In this document: positions 24,959 to 33,903 of the stretch, piece by piece
Position numbering within the stretch: position 1 is the first letter of the stretch
Layout: each line of letters starts with the position of its first letter
DNA from: Nisaea sp.
GTDB taxonomy: Bacteria; Pseudomonadota; Alphaproteobacteria; Thalassobaculales; Thalassobaculaceae
Assembly (NCBI RefSeq): GCF_034670185.1
Contig: NZ_JAXMNY010000001.1
Span: 558,001 to 622,000 of the forward strand
Length of the DNA stretch: 64,000 nucleotides
Reading direction: 5' to 3'
The notes under the pieces: generated by a model
What the model was told of the DNA's origin: nothing
Database searches by the model: none
The model's input: the letters and a program-made list of their open reading frames with translations, nothing else
Position numbers and translations under genes: made by a program

Positions 24959-25068
24959 ACCAACCCAGCGGAGCTTTGCGGAGCGCTTTTAAACAAACCC
25001 AGCGGAGCTTTGCGGAGCGTTTTTAAACGAGTACAGCGGAGCTTTGCGGCGCGCTTCTGACGGCGCCG
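24933..25068. repeat. Four tandem copies of a 34-bp unit starting inside the sulfatase gene
   Basis: Units begin AGCGGAGCTTTGCGG at 24933, 24967, 25001 and 25035, exactly 34 bases apart. The first includes the last codons and the stop of the sulfatase gene. Copies two and three differ at a few positions; the fourth diverges in its second half. The period is not a multiple of three, so the extra copies are not in-frame coding sequence. Confidence 0.9.
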
Positions 25069-25175
25069 CGCCATCGTTCGCGGATCGATACTGATCCGGT
25101 TCCGTGCGGTATCTTGGCGGTGCGCGAAAAGCGCTGCTAAGTTACTGAAAACAGCGAGCGCATTCGGGGGATGCT

Positions 25176-26141
25176 ATGAGCGACGCGGCTGACTATTCGA
25201 TTGATCCGCAGATGGCGCAGGCCATGGAACGGATGCTGAAGATCGCTGAAGAGGAAGGGCTTCCGCCGCTTCCCCTGGACCCGAGCCCGCCGGAATCCCG
25301 TGTCCGGATGGAAGCCGAGCGATCCTGGTGGAACCAGGACCTGCCGGAAATGTCGGATGTGCGAGAAGAGCATATCGACGGCCCGAACGGCCCGATCCGT
25401 GTGCGTCTGCTCTATCCGGATGTGCCGCGTCCAGCTCCGGTTCTGGTCTATTTCCATGGCGGTGGCTGGGTCGTCGGCTCTCTTGAAACCCATCACCGGG
25501 CGATGCGTTATCTTGCGCTACAGAGCGGATGCGCCGTTGTTGCGGTCGATTACCGTCTCGCGCCGGAGCATAAATTTCCCGCACCGCTGCAGGATTGCGT
25601 CGCCGCGATTGAGCATGTCCGCGATAACGGCGGGGACTGGGGCCTGGATGTCGAGAAAATCGCTGTCGGCGGCGACAGCGCTGGCGCCAATCTGGCACTT
25701 GGATCGGCGCTGGCGATGCGGGACAAGGGGGACAGCCCGATCCGCTCTCTGACCCTGTTCTACGGCTGCTTTGATCGAGACCTTGAAGATGAGTCCCATA
25801 CGCTGTTCGGTGACGGCTCTTTCGGGCTCTCGACGGCCTCCATGCGCTGGTACTGGAACCATTATCTTCGCGATGATGCGGATTCAACCAACCCGCTGGC
25901 TTGCCCTTTGAAAGCGGATCTCGCGGGATTGCCGCCGACGCAGCTCTACCCGGCGGGCCTCGACCCGCTGCGGGATGATTCCATCGTTATGCACGAACGG
26001 ATGAAAGCGGCAGGCGTACCCGTGGAATACAAACTCTATCCCGGGGTCTGCCACGCTTTCATCAATCTGACCCGGATGGTCGATCAGGCGCATGAGCTGA
26101 TCGGCGATGCCGCGACCGCAATCAGGCGCAACCTGGCCTAA
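25176..26141 (+). CDS. Alpha/beta hydrolase of the hormone-sensitive lipase family
   Basis: This 321-residue enzyme has the HSL-family oxyanion-hole motif HGGG at residues 94-97 and the nucleophile elbow GGDSAG with S168. The acid and histidine of the triad fit the later segments LYPAGLDPLRDDS near 265 and PGVCHAFINL near 293. It would hydrolyse short-chain esters in the cytoplasm. Family IV bacterial esterases have the same size and order. GGGGGATGCT precedes the ATG. It overlaps the 3' end of the convergent MFS gene by 4 bases. Confidence 0.9.
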   Translation: MSDAADYSIDPQMAQAMERMLKIAEEEGLPPLPLDPSPPESRVRMEAERSWWNQDLPEMSDVREEHIDGPNGPIRVRLLYPDVPRPAPVLVYFHGGGWVVGSLETHHRAMRYLALQSGCAVVAVDYRLAPEHKFPAPLQDCVAAIEHVRDNGGDWGLDVEKIAVGGDSAGANLALGSALAMRDKGDSPIRSLTLFYGCFDRDLEDESHTLFGDGSFGLSTASMRWYWNHYLRDDADSTNPLACPLKADLAGLPPTQLYPAGLDPLRDDSIVMHERMKAAGVPVEYKLYPGVCHAFINLTRMVDQAHELIGDAATAIRRNLA

Positions 26142-27361
26142 GCCGACGTTTCGGGCCGTTCGTTTGGCAGGCCCAAGGTCAGGATATTGGTCACCAGAAT
26201 GGTGCCTGCCAGCATGTAGAAGATAGAGACCAGTCCGTAGGCGTCCGCCAGCATGCCGCCGACCAGCGGCATCGCCATGGAAAAGCCGCTTTGGGTTCCG
26301 AACATCAGGCTGGTCGCCGAACCGCCGAGATGATCCGGCGTGAGGTCCATCATCCAGCTGTGCACCACCGGGCGGACCGCGTAGAGCACGAAGCCGAGCA
26401 GAGAGATCCCCGCGATGAACGCGGTCTCGCTGCCGAGGAAGGTAAGGCTGGCGATGATCACGGTCGAGGCACTGAGCCCGGCCAGTACCACGGTGCGGCG
26501 CCCGGCCCTGTCGGACCAGACACCGGCCACCGGGGTGGCAATCACCCCACCGACCTGCATTGCTGCCATGGCGATTCCGATCATTACCGGGCCGGAGCCC
26601 ATATCGTGCGCCAGATAGAGTGGCAGAAAGGCGAGCAGGCCTGACTGGGTCATGGAACGGAAGCCGCTCATCACGCAGAGCCCAAGAATGGCGCGGTTGG
26701 CGATGACGGTCCGGATGCCCTGGAAATACTCGGCCACGCCGATGCCGTGTGCAGCGCCGGTCTTGGGACGCACGGTCTCGTAGCGTAACAGGCCGACGGC
26801 CAGGATAGCGGCGACGGCCAAAACCGGAAGCGCGGACAATTCAGCCGCCTTGTGCCAGCCGAACGCGGCAATCAATGCTCCCGCTGCGAGCGGGGCGATG
26901 GTGTCGCCCGTGCTGGCGCCGAGCCCGTGGATCGAGAGCGCGTAGCCGCGGTTCTTCGGATAGCGGTTAGAGAGAAAGGAGATTGCCGGTGGATGCCAGG
27001 CATTGCCGGTGACGCCGATCACGGCGACGAGCCCGACGAGCGTGAGGAGAGTGCCGGCGAGCCCTATAGCCGCCAGCGCCGTGGCGCCGATGGCGACCGA
27101 CAGGATCTGGAACAGCACCTTGCGCCCGGTGATGTCGACCAGCGGACCGCTGAAGAAGTTCGAGACGAAGGAACTCACGTGGAAGACGCTGACCAGCGCG
27201 CCAGCCTCGGTGTAGCTGAGGCCGAGGGACATCGACAGTGGCGGCAGCAGCAGGTAGAAGGTCGCAGCCGTCCAGTGGATAGCGCCGTGGCCGAGGCCGA
27301 CGAGGGCGATCGGAATATTTTCCCGGAGCGGGAGGCCGGTTAGGCGTTCGGAGAAGGTCAT
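26138..27361 (-). CDS. MFS transporter
   Basis: This 407-residue protein has twelve predicted membrane helices in two halves of six, with a cytoplasmic loop near residue 195-215 (YETVRPKTGAAHG). The MFS motif A-like loop appears as GPLVDITGRKVLF near residues 72-84 and again as GVWSDRAGRRTVVL in the second half. This is the pattern of drug-resistance or metabolite exporters (DHA1-like). The substrate is unknown. It is convergent with the esterase gene and divergent from the methyltransferase gene at 27421, so it is probably its own unit. Confidence 0.88.
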   Translation of the reverse strand: MTFSERLTGLPLRENIPIALVGLGHGAIHWTAATFYLLLPPLSMSLGLSYTEAGALVSVFHVSSFVSNFFSGPLVDITGRKVLFQILSVAIGATALAAIGLAGTLLTLVGLVAVIGVTGNAWHPPAISFLSNRYPKNRGYALSIHGLGASTGDTIAPLAAGALIAAFGWHKAAELSALPVLAVAAILAVGLLRYETVRPKTGAAHGIGVAEYFQGIRTVIANRAILGLCVMSGFRSMTQSGLLAFLPLYLAHDMGSGPVMIGIAMAAMQVGGVIATPVAGVWSDRAGRRTVVLAGLSASTVIIASLTFLGSETAFIAGISLLGFVLYAVRPVVHSWMMDLTPDHLGGSATSLMFGTQSGFSMAMPLVGGMLADAYGLVSIFYMLAGTILVTNILTLGLPNERPETSA

Positions 27362-27420
27362 GGACGTTCCGGGTTACAGGGAGGCTGGCGCCTCGGTCGG
27401 TCGTGCAAGGGCACAAGAAG

Positions 27421-28023
27421 ATGGGCGATCAAATTAGCACGCAAGCGCCGTCTCTGGGCAATCTCATTGGCGAGTTGCTCGACCACGGGATACCCGAAGC
27501 AATATTGTTTGCCGTCCTGCTGCTGGCCGGGATGTCGATCCTTTATTACACGCTGCGCACCGGCGTTCCGCCTATGCCCTCACACCCATCAGCCCGGCGG
27601 GCCGTGTTCCGGCTGATCCCGGAGAGTTTCGCTCCGGTGACGATTTATGAGCTCGGGTGCGGCTGGGGTGGGATGGCATTCGAGCTGGCCGCGCGCTATC
27701 CGGAAGCGCGTGTGGTCGGCATCGAGCTCTCGCCGCTTCCATGGCTTGTCTGCCATATACGGAAGCTTTTCCAGCGGCGGCCTAATCTCGAAATCCGCAG
27801 GGCCGATTTCCTGAAGTGCGACCTTGCGGACGCGGATCTCGTGTTCTGCTACCTGATGGTCGCGCCGATGCGCGGTCTGGAGCGGAAACTCGCCGGAGAC
27901 ATGCAGCCGGGCTCTCTGGTGATTACGAGTACCTTCGCAATGCCCGAGTGGATGGCAGAGACTGTGGAAACAGTGCCAGAAGCCACAAGCGCGCAGATTT
28001 ATCGCTATCGCGTGCCGGGCTGA
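27421..28023 (+). CDS. Membrane-anchored class I SAM-dependent methyltransferase
   Basis: This 200-residue protein has a single N-terminal membrane segment (about residues 20-42, with AILFAVLLLAGMSILYY). A compact Rossmann methyltransferase domain follows: motif I VTIYELGCGWGGMAFELAARYP near 73-94, an acidic motif II VVGIELSP, and ADLVFCYLMVAP at motif IV. It resembles small class I methyltransferases associated with the membrane, and the acceptor cannot be inferred. The ATG at 27421 is preferred over an upstream in-frame GTG. It is 9 bases from the convergent Na/Pi cotransporter stop. Confidence 0.82.
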   Translation: MGDQISTQAPSLGNLIGELLDHGIPEAILFAVLLLAGMSILYYTLRTGVPPMPSHPSARRAVFRLIPESFAPVTIYELGCGWGGMAFELAARYPEARVVGIELSPLPWLVCHIRKLFQRRPNLEIRRADFLKCDLADADLVFCYLMVAPMRGLERKLAGDMQPGSLVITSTFAMPEWMAETVETVPEATSAQIYRYRVPG

Positions 28024-28032
28024 TCGCACCGC

Positions 28033-29658
28033 TCAGTCCAGTTCGGCTTCCAGTTCAGCGGTACTTGTCGGGACGTCGTCTGCTGCCTCTAATGCACTGA
28101 TATCGCTCAAGTGATGGGCAATACGCCAGACGTGATAGGCGCTCCGGTGAAGCCATCGGATGCTGTCCAGCCGATTGATTGTGTCATCGACCGACAGCAG
28201 ACCTGCCGCAGCGTTGTAGGCTGCGTCCTCCCGAATACGGTGACGCTGTTCTCTCAGTCCTTTTCGGAGGGCATCGAAGTCACGTTCCGCGGCTTTCAGG
28301 TCCTCGCTCCGGGTAATATTCGCGAGCAGGGTCACAAATTGTGCACTTACTTCCCGAAGCGCCGGATCGTGGGCGATCGTCACGATCCGTTGTGACTGGG
28401 TTGCCCGGTGGCAAAGCCTGCGAAGGTGATCGAGAGCGTGAATTGCGGCAGTAAACCGGCCAATCCCTGCGGGGGGAGCGCGCCGTGCTTGAATGTCGGC
28501 GGTATAGAGTTCGGACTTGCTTATGGCATCCTGAATTCTTGCCAGATTAAGTCTGCTTTTCCTTCTGTGGGAGCGATCTATCGCACCATGCAGGTGATCG
28601 AAGAGGATCAAGGCGCATTCATTCAAAGTGCCGGCCAGCGCATCCGTTGCGGCGGCGGTATCTGGCAGCAGCCTGTTGTCAAGCCGGCGCGAAAGATCGG
28701 TCCCGTCGTCGGGTATCAGCCACAATATCAGTCGTGCAAACAGTCCGGTGACCGGCAAAATGAGCAGCACCCCAAGAGTATTGAACGTGGTGTGAAAGGC
28801 GGCCAGCGCCAGCTGGTCGGAACCGGGCGCGGCTGGATCCGTGAAATGTGCGGCGATGCTTGCGAAGGGTGTCAGCAGGGAAAAGGCGAGGATGCCGGTC
28901 AGGACGTTATAGATCATGTGGGCAAAGCCGGTCTGACGCATGGCGGTCGATCCACCGGTGGCGGCGAGCACGGCTGTGAAGGTGGTGGCAACGTTCATGC
29001 CGATGATCATTGCGGCGGCCTGGGGCAAGTTGATCGTTCCGCTGGCGAGCGCAACCATCGCCGCTGCGATACCGGCGCTGGAGGACTGGGTCAACAGGGT
29101 GATCGCGATGCCGATACCGACAAGCTGCAGGCGGCCGAAGAATGTGTCGGACGGAAAGTCGTCCGGCGTGACCACGCTGCCGAACAGCTCCATCCCTTCC
29201 TGCATCGTGTTCAGCCCGATGAAAATCAGGCAGAACCCGGCCAGAGACCATCCGGCGAGGGCGGTCCGTCCCTTGCTGAAGAACTTCACCAGAACGGCAA
29301 CCAGGAGAACGGGTAACGCGATCGCGCCGAGCTGCAGCTTGAAGCCGAGGACGGCCACGATCCAGCCGGTCAGGGTGGTGCCGATATTCGCGCCGAAAAT
29401 GATACCCAATGCCTGGGTAAAGGTCAGCAGACCGGCGCCGACGAAACCGACTGCCGTTACTGTCGTCGCGCTGGAGGACTGGACAACCGCAGTCATGAGC
29501 GCCCCGGTCAGCGCTCCCGTCGCGGGGCTGTTCGTCAATTGCGCCATGACACGGCGCTGACTGTTCCCGATCAGGCTTTTCAGGCCGTCGGTCAGAATCA
29601 GCATCCCGATCAGGAACAAGCCGATTCCGCCGATGGCAACGGCAGCGCTTGCGATCAT
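28033..29658 (-). CDS. Na+/phosphate cotransporter family protein with PhoU-like C-terminus
   Basis: This 541-residue protein has an N-terminal Na/Pi cotransporter domain (about residues 1-320) with the two diagnostic Q-S-S-S repeats, VVQSSSATTVTAVGF near 58-72 and LTQSSSAGIAAAMV near 190. A helical PhoU-like tail extends from about 330 to the end. The family moves phosphate with sodium in low-affinity uptake or efflux. No PhoU regulator or pst genes are near. It is convergent with the methyltransferase gene and 48 bases from the S-formylglutathione hydrolase gene on the same strand. Confidence 0.92.
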   Translation of the reverse strand: MIASAAVAIGGIGLFLIGMLILTDGLKSLIGNSQRRVMAQLTNSPATGALTGALMTAVVQSSSATTVTAVGFVGAGLLTFTQALGIIFGANIGTTLTGWIVAVLGFKLQLGAIALPVLLVAVLVKFFSKGRTALAGWSLAGFCLIFIGLNTMQEGMELFGSVVTPDDFPSDTFFGRLQLVGIGIAITLLTQSSSAGIAAAMVALASGTINLPQAAAMIIGMNVATTFTAVLAATGGSTAMRQTGFAHMIYNVLTGILAFSLLTPFASIAAHFTDPAAPGSDQLALAAFHTTFNTLGVLLILPVTGLFARLILWLIPDDGTDLSRRLDNRLLPDTAAATDALAGTLNECALILFDHLHGAIDRSHRRKSRLNLARIQDAISKSELYTADIQARRAPPAGIGRFTAAIHALDHLRRLCHRATQSQRIVTIAHDPALREVSAQFVTLLANITRSEDLKAAERDFDALRKGLREQRHRIREDAAYNAAAGLLSVDDTINRLDSIRWLHRSAYHVWRIAHHLSDISALEAADDVPTSTAELEAELD

Positions 29659-29706
29659 GGTCTTATAATCACCCCCTTAATCGCTCCGGGGACTAGTCGA
29701 GTCTTT

Positions 29707-30558
29707 TCAGACCAGCCTTTCCGCATGCCAGCGCATGTGATCTTCCATGAAACTGGCGATGAAATAGTAGGAATGATCGTAACCTTCCTGGCGCCGCATG
29801 GTCAGGCGGATTCCGGATCTATCGCAGGCCGCCTCCAGAAGCTCGGGCTTCAGCTGACCTTCGAGGAAGCCGTCCGCCAGTCCCTGGTCGACCAGGATAT
29901 CAGCCACCCGGGCGCCATCCTCGATCAGGGCGCAGGCATCATACTCGCGCCAGTCGGCCTTGTTAGCGCCGATATAGCCGGTCAGCGCCTTGTCACCCCA
30001 CGGGCAGTTGATCGGCGAGCAGATTGGGGCGAAGGCTGAAACGCTTTTGAACCGGTCCGGGTTTCTCAGAGCGATGGTGAGCGCGCCATGACCGCCCATT
30101 GAGTGTCCCGTGATCGCCTGCCGCGTCATATCGAGCGGCAAAGCCTGTTCAACAAGAGCCGGCAGCTCCTTCTCGATGTAGCTGCGCATCCTGTAGTTGG
30201 TGGACCACGGAGTTTCTGTTGCGTCTACATAGAAACCGGCTCCAAGGCCGAAATCGTAGGCGCCATCCGGATCGTCAGGGACGCCGTCGCCGCGCGGGCT
30301 GGTGTCCGGCGCGATCAGGGCGATTCCCAACGCAGCCGCATCGCGCTGGGCGCCGGCCTTCACTGTGAAATTCTCCTCGGTGCAGGTCAGTCCGGAGAGA
30401 TACCAGAGCACAGGGACTTTGGCCGTTTCGGCCGCCGGCGGCAGGTAGACCGCAAAACGCATATCGGTCCCGGTCTCTGCCGAGGCGTGGGAATAGACAA
30501 ACTGCTTTCCGCCAAAGGCCTTGGCTTCGGAGACATTTGTCAGGGCCGGTGTAGTCAT
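29707..30558 (-). CDS. fghA: S-formylglutathione hydrolase
   Basis: This 283-residue serine hydrolase is of the esterase D family. It converts S-formylglutathione to formate and glutathione in formaldehyde detoxification. The nucleophile is S153 in GHSMGGHG. LSGLTCTEENF near residues 54-64 is the diagnostic oxyanion loop of the family, and the active-site histidine lies near the C-terminus in GYDHSYYFIASFMEDH. Length and order match known FghA/FrmB. The usual partner, glutathione-dependent formaldehyde dehydrogenase, is not adjacent. It is upstream of the Na/Pi gene but probably not linked to it in function. Confidence 0.95.
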   Translation of the reverse strand: MTTPALTNVSEAKAFGGKQFVYSHASAETGTDMRFAVYLPPAAETAKVPVLWYLSGLTCTEENFTVKAGAQRDAAALGIALIAPDTSPRGDGVPDDPDGAYDFGLGAGFYVDATETPWSTNYRMRSYIEKELPALVEQALPLDMTRQAITGHSMGGHGALTIALRNPDRFKSVSAFAPICSPINCPWGDKALTGYIGANKADWREYDACALIEDGARVADILVDQGLADGFLEGQLKPELLEAACDRSGIRLTMRRQEGYDHSYYFIASFMEDHMRWHAERLV

Positions 30559-30734
30559 TGCTCTTTATCCTTTATCGATCACTCGCGCCGGAGGCTACAC
30601 CATGGCGGCGGTGCGCGGAACGGTTCCGCATGAAAACGGCGGCGAGGGGCCAGGAAGGGTCCCGTTCAGGTTATCGGGGTTATGTCCGGCGGCTTAGATC
30701 TTTAGGATGCCCGCTGATTTTCCGAGAGGGACCG

Positions 30735-31976
30735 ATGCCTAAGATAAATGCCGAGCGTTTGCTGAACGATCTGAAAACCCTGCGCTCAATTGGAGCGGTC
30801 GAAACGGGGGTCGTCAGGCCTGCCTTGAGCGAGAAGGATATGGAGGCGCGGCGCTGGCTGAAAAAGCGGTTCGAAGATGCCGGTCTCGATACCACTCTGG
30901 ACGGTGTCGCCAATGTACTCGGCCGGTCTCGCAAGAACGGCCCGGCCCTGATCGTTGGCTCTCACTCGGACACGCAGCCGCGCGGCGGTTGGCTGGACGG
31001 TGCGCTTGGCGTGATTTATGGGCTGGAAGTCGCGCGTGCGCTGGCGGAAGATCCGGAAACGTCCGATCTCGCGGTCGATGTGATTTCCTGGCAGGACGAG
31101 GAAAGCCGGTTTTATGGCTGCATCGGGTCTCGGTCGTGGATCGGCGCCCTTGATCCCGAAGTGGAAGCGAACGCGACCGACCGGGATGGTGTGAAGCTGA
31201 CCGATGCGTTGCAGGACGCGGGGCTTACCGATGTACCGCGCCTGCGCATGGAAGAGGGCCGCTATGTCGGTTATCTCGAGGCGCATATCGAGCAGGGCGC
31301 CTGGCTGGAAGATGCCGGTGAGCAGATCGGTGTCGTCACCGGCATCGTCGGTATCCGTGGCATGACCCTGAAATTCGTCGGCGAGCAGAACCATGCCGGC
31401 ACAACGACGATGGCGCGCCGCAAGGATGCGGCGACGGCGCTTTTCCAGGTTGCGAGCCGGATCCATGAGGAATTCCCGAAACATGCCAAACCGACCACGG
31501 TCTGGACGCTTGGTCGAGTGCTGATCGAGCCGGGCGCGGCATCAATCGTGCCGGGCTATGCCGAGCTCACGCTGCAGTTCCGGGACAGCGAAGAGGCGTT
31601 GCTCGACAAGTTCGAGGAAATCGTCGCGGAGCTGATTGCGGACGTGAATGCGGAGGGCCGTATCACGGCCAGTGCCGAGCGCTCGCGCACACCGGTTCCG
31701 CCGTCGGACATGGATGAGGGTTTTCAGAACCATCTGGCGGCCGCTGCGGAGAAGACTTCGCCCGGAAAGTGGCGGCGGATGCCGAGCGCGGCCGGACACG
31801 ATCCGATGGTGCTGAGCGAAGCTTTGCCCTGCGCCATGTTGTTTATTCCGTCCATCGGCGGCATCAGCCACGATTTTGCCGAGGACAGCCATGAGGAGGA
31901 CATTGTCGCCGGGTGCCAAGTGCTCGCCGATGCGGCTGCGTCCATCCTCGAAACCTCCCTTAAGGAGACATTATGA
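30735..31976 (+). CDS. M20-family amidohydrolase (allantoate / N-carbamoyl-amino acid amidohydrolase type)
   Basis: This 413-residue enzyme is of the M20 peptidase family, subgroup of hydantoinase/carbamoylase and allantoate amidohydrolases. Metal-binding landmarks are visible: GSHSDTQPRGGWLDGALGV near residues 76-94 with H78 and D89, the catalytic E-E pair in DVISWQDEESRFYG near 117-130, and YLEAHIEQG near 180. The dimerisation domain contains QNHAGTTTMARRKDA, and a final metal histidine lies in GGISHDFAEDS. It cleaves a carbamoyl or ureido amide from an amino acid. Its stop overlaps the next gene's ATG by 4 bases, so the two are translationally coupled. GAGAGGGACCG precedes the start. Confidence 0.9.
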   Translation: MPKINAERLLNDLKTLRSIGAVETGVVRPALSEKDMEARRWLKKRFEDAGLDTTLDGVANVLGRSRKNGPALIVGSHSDTQPRGGWLDGALGVIYGLEVARALAEDPETSDLAVDVISWQDEESRFYGCIGSRSWIGALDPEVEANATDRDGVKLTDALQDAGLTDVPRLRMEEGRYVGYLEAHIEQGAWLEDAGEQIGVVTGIVGIRGMTLKFVGEQNHAGTTTMARRKDAATALFQVASRIHEEFPKHAKPTTVWTLGRVLIEPGAASIVPGYAELTLQFRDSEEALLDKFEEIVAELIADVNAEGRITASAERSRTPVPPSDMDEGFQNHLAAAAEKTSPGKWRRMPSAAGHDPMVLSEALPCAMLFIPSIGGISHDFAEDSHEEDIVAGCQVLADAAASILETSLKETL

Positions 31977-32767
31977 CCTCAGCCGAAAACACGGCGCGCG
32001 CTGTCGAGATCCTCGCGGCGGCGCGCCTCGGCGGTGGACCGACTGACCGTCTTCCCGACCCGCTCATGCCGGGTACGGTCGCGGAAGGATACGAACTGCA
32101 GAACCGTCTGAACGCGCATCTAACCCAGGCGGGTTTTGGCCCTGTCGTGGGGCACAAGATCGGCTGTACCACCAAGGTGATGCAGGATTATATGAAGATC
32201 AGCGAGCCATGTGCCGGCGAGGTATTCGCCACCATGGAGTTTCATGAGCGCGCCGATGTTCAGATAAAGCTGTATCACCGGATCGGCATTGAGGTCGAAA
32301 TCGGGGTCCTGCTCTCGCATGACCTGCTCAAGGACGAGCCGTTTACCCGGGAAACAGTCGGTGGGTACGTCGAGGCAGTTCTGCCGGCGGTCGAACTCGT
32401 GGACGACCGCTATGTCGATTACCCATCCTTGCCGGTGCCGATGCTTGTGGCGGACAATTTCTTCAATTCCGGAGCGGTTCTCGGAGCCCCGGTAATGAAC
32501 TGGCAGCATCTCGATCTAGCGGCCGTCACGGGCAATCTCTATATCGACGGCGACGAGGCGGGAGCCGGTGTCGGGGCCGATATACTCGGCCATCCGTTCG
32601 AAGCGCTAGCCTGGCTGGCAAATCTGCGCTGCAAACAGGGACGCCCGCTCAAGGCCGGAGAATTCGTGCTTCTGGGGAGTATCGTCAAGACCGTGCATTT
32701 CGACGGGCTTGCACAATGTGTTGCAGATCTTGGCGAACTCGGCCGTATCGAGGTGAATTTCGTCTGA
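31973..32767 (+). CDS. 2-keto-4-pentenoate hydratase / fumarylacetoacetate hydrolase family protein
   Basis: This 264-residue protein is of the FAH/hydratase (MhpD) fold. The metal-binding region contains IGIEVEIGVLLSHDL near residues 101-115, corresponding to the E-x-E motif. Later parts include AVELVDDRYVDYP near 138 and DNFFNSGAVLG, typical of 2-oxopent-4-enoate hydratase and 4-oxalocrotonate decarboxylase relatives. No other meta-cleavage gene is present. It overlaps the upstream amidohydrolase by 4 bases, so the two enzymes probably act on one pathway, with the amidohydrolase product feeding a 2-oxo acid intermediate. The substrate is unassigned. Confidence 0.88.
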   Translation: MTSAENTARAVEILAAARLGGGPTDRLPDPLMPGTVAEGYELQNRLNAHLTQAGFGPVVGHKIGCTTKVMQDYMKISEPCAGEVFATMEFHERADVQIKLYHRIGIEVEIGVLLSHDLLKDEPFTRETVGGYVEAVLPAVELVDDRYVDYPSLPVPMLVADNFFNSGAVLGAPVMNWQHLDLAAVTGNLYIDGDEAGAGVGADILGHPFEALAWLANLRCKQGRPLKAGEFVLLGSIVKTVHFDGLAQCVADLGELGRIEVNFV

Positions 32768-32974
32768 CTGGGGGAGCGGATCGCTTCGGAATTGGCGATT
32801 CGTGAGTCCTCTGCCGTCATCGAACGCTCATCTTGCGCGCTCGATTTCCGATAAATCGTGCCAGACGCTGTACAGCGCTTGTCGGACACACCTGCTGGTG
32901 TCACCATCCAGTGGCACCGCGCGACCATCATATTTGTGTGGGTTTGACGAACGATAGTTCAGGAATGGCTTGGT

Positions 32975-33685
32975 ATGGCAACTTTCGTACTGGTTCACGG
33001 AGCATGGCATGGCGGTTGGTGTTGGCGGCGGGTTGCCGACCGCCTCCGCGCAGCTGGACATGATGTTTATACGCCGACCCTGACGGGGCTCGCCGACCGC
33101 TCGCATCTGATGTCTCCCTCGGTCAGGCTCCAGACCCATATCCTTGATGTCGCCAACCTGTTGTCCTGGGAGGATCTGGAATCTGTGATCCTGTGCGGGC
33201 ATTCCTATGGCGGTATGGTGATCACCGGCGCTGCAGACCGGGAAGCATCCCGGATCAAGTCACTTGTCTATGTCGATGCCTTTGTCCCTTCGGATGGGGA
33301 AAGCGCAATGGATTCGCGCCCGCCCGAAAGGGTCAAGCTGGCCTTCGAGCAAATCAGGTCTGTCGGTGAGGGATGGTGGATGCCGCCAACCCCGGCAGCG
33401 TCTTTTCGCGTGAACGAGGCAGATCAGGCGTGGGTGGATGCGAAATGTACGAACTTCCCGATTTCCTGTTTTACGCAACCGGTCCGGCTGACCGGTGCAG
33501 TGGATACCATTTCCAGCAAATACTATGTCCGGGCAGGCGGGTATAGAGCCCCGCAATTCGATGCCTGTGTCGAGAAACTGAGCGGTAACCCGGACTGGGA
33601 CGTCAGAAGCCTGCCTTGCGGGCATGACATCATGGTCGATATGCCGGATGAGCTTTCCGCAGTTCTGGAAGAAGCTGGTCGGTAA
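32975..33685 (+). CDS. Alpha/beta hydrolase (EstC / salicylate-ester-like)
   Basis: This 236-residue alpha/beta hydrolase has the tandem motif VLVHGAWHGGWCW at residues 5-17, typical of EstC-like bacterial and plant methyl-salicylate-type esterases. The nucleophile elbow is GHSYGG with S77, and the final histidine is in LPCGHDIMVDMP near residue 213. The small size and absence of a lid insertion fit the family. It stands alone, over 200 bases from the upstream unit. The ester substrate is unknown. Confidence 0.87.
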   Translation: MATFVLVHGAWHGGWCWRRVADRLRAAGHDVYTPTLTGLADRSHLMSPSVRLQTHILDVANLLSWEDLESVILCGHSYGGMVITGAADREASRIKSLVYVDAFVPSDGESAMDSRPPERVKLAFEQIRSVGEGWWMPPTPAASFRVNEADQAWVDAKCTNFPISCFTQPVRLTGAVDTISSKYYVRAGGYRAPQFDACVEKLSGNPDWDVRSLPCGHDIMVDMPDELSAVLEEAGR

Positions 33686-33903
33686 CTATGCTGGTGTCAG
33701 CCACGCACCATGAGACGCCGTCATCGGAAACGTCGCTAAACGCGAAAATCGTTACCTCTGAAGACTCAGCGCCAAAGAAAGTTAAGTACGTTTACCGTTT
33801 CTTAGGTTCACGGGGGCTACACCTTTAAATTGACGGTTTGCGACAGTTCAAGCTGTTTTCGCTGGCTTGAATATTAAGCTTGCATAGGTTCCTGGACCAA
33901 TTG

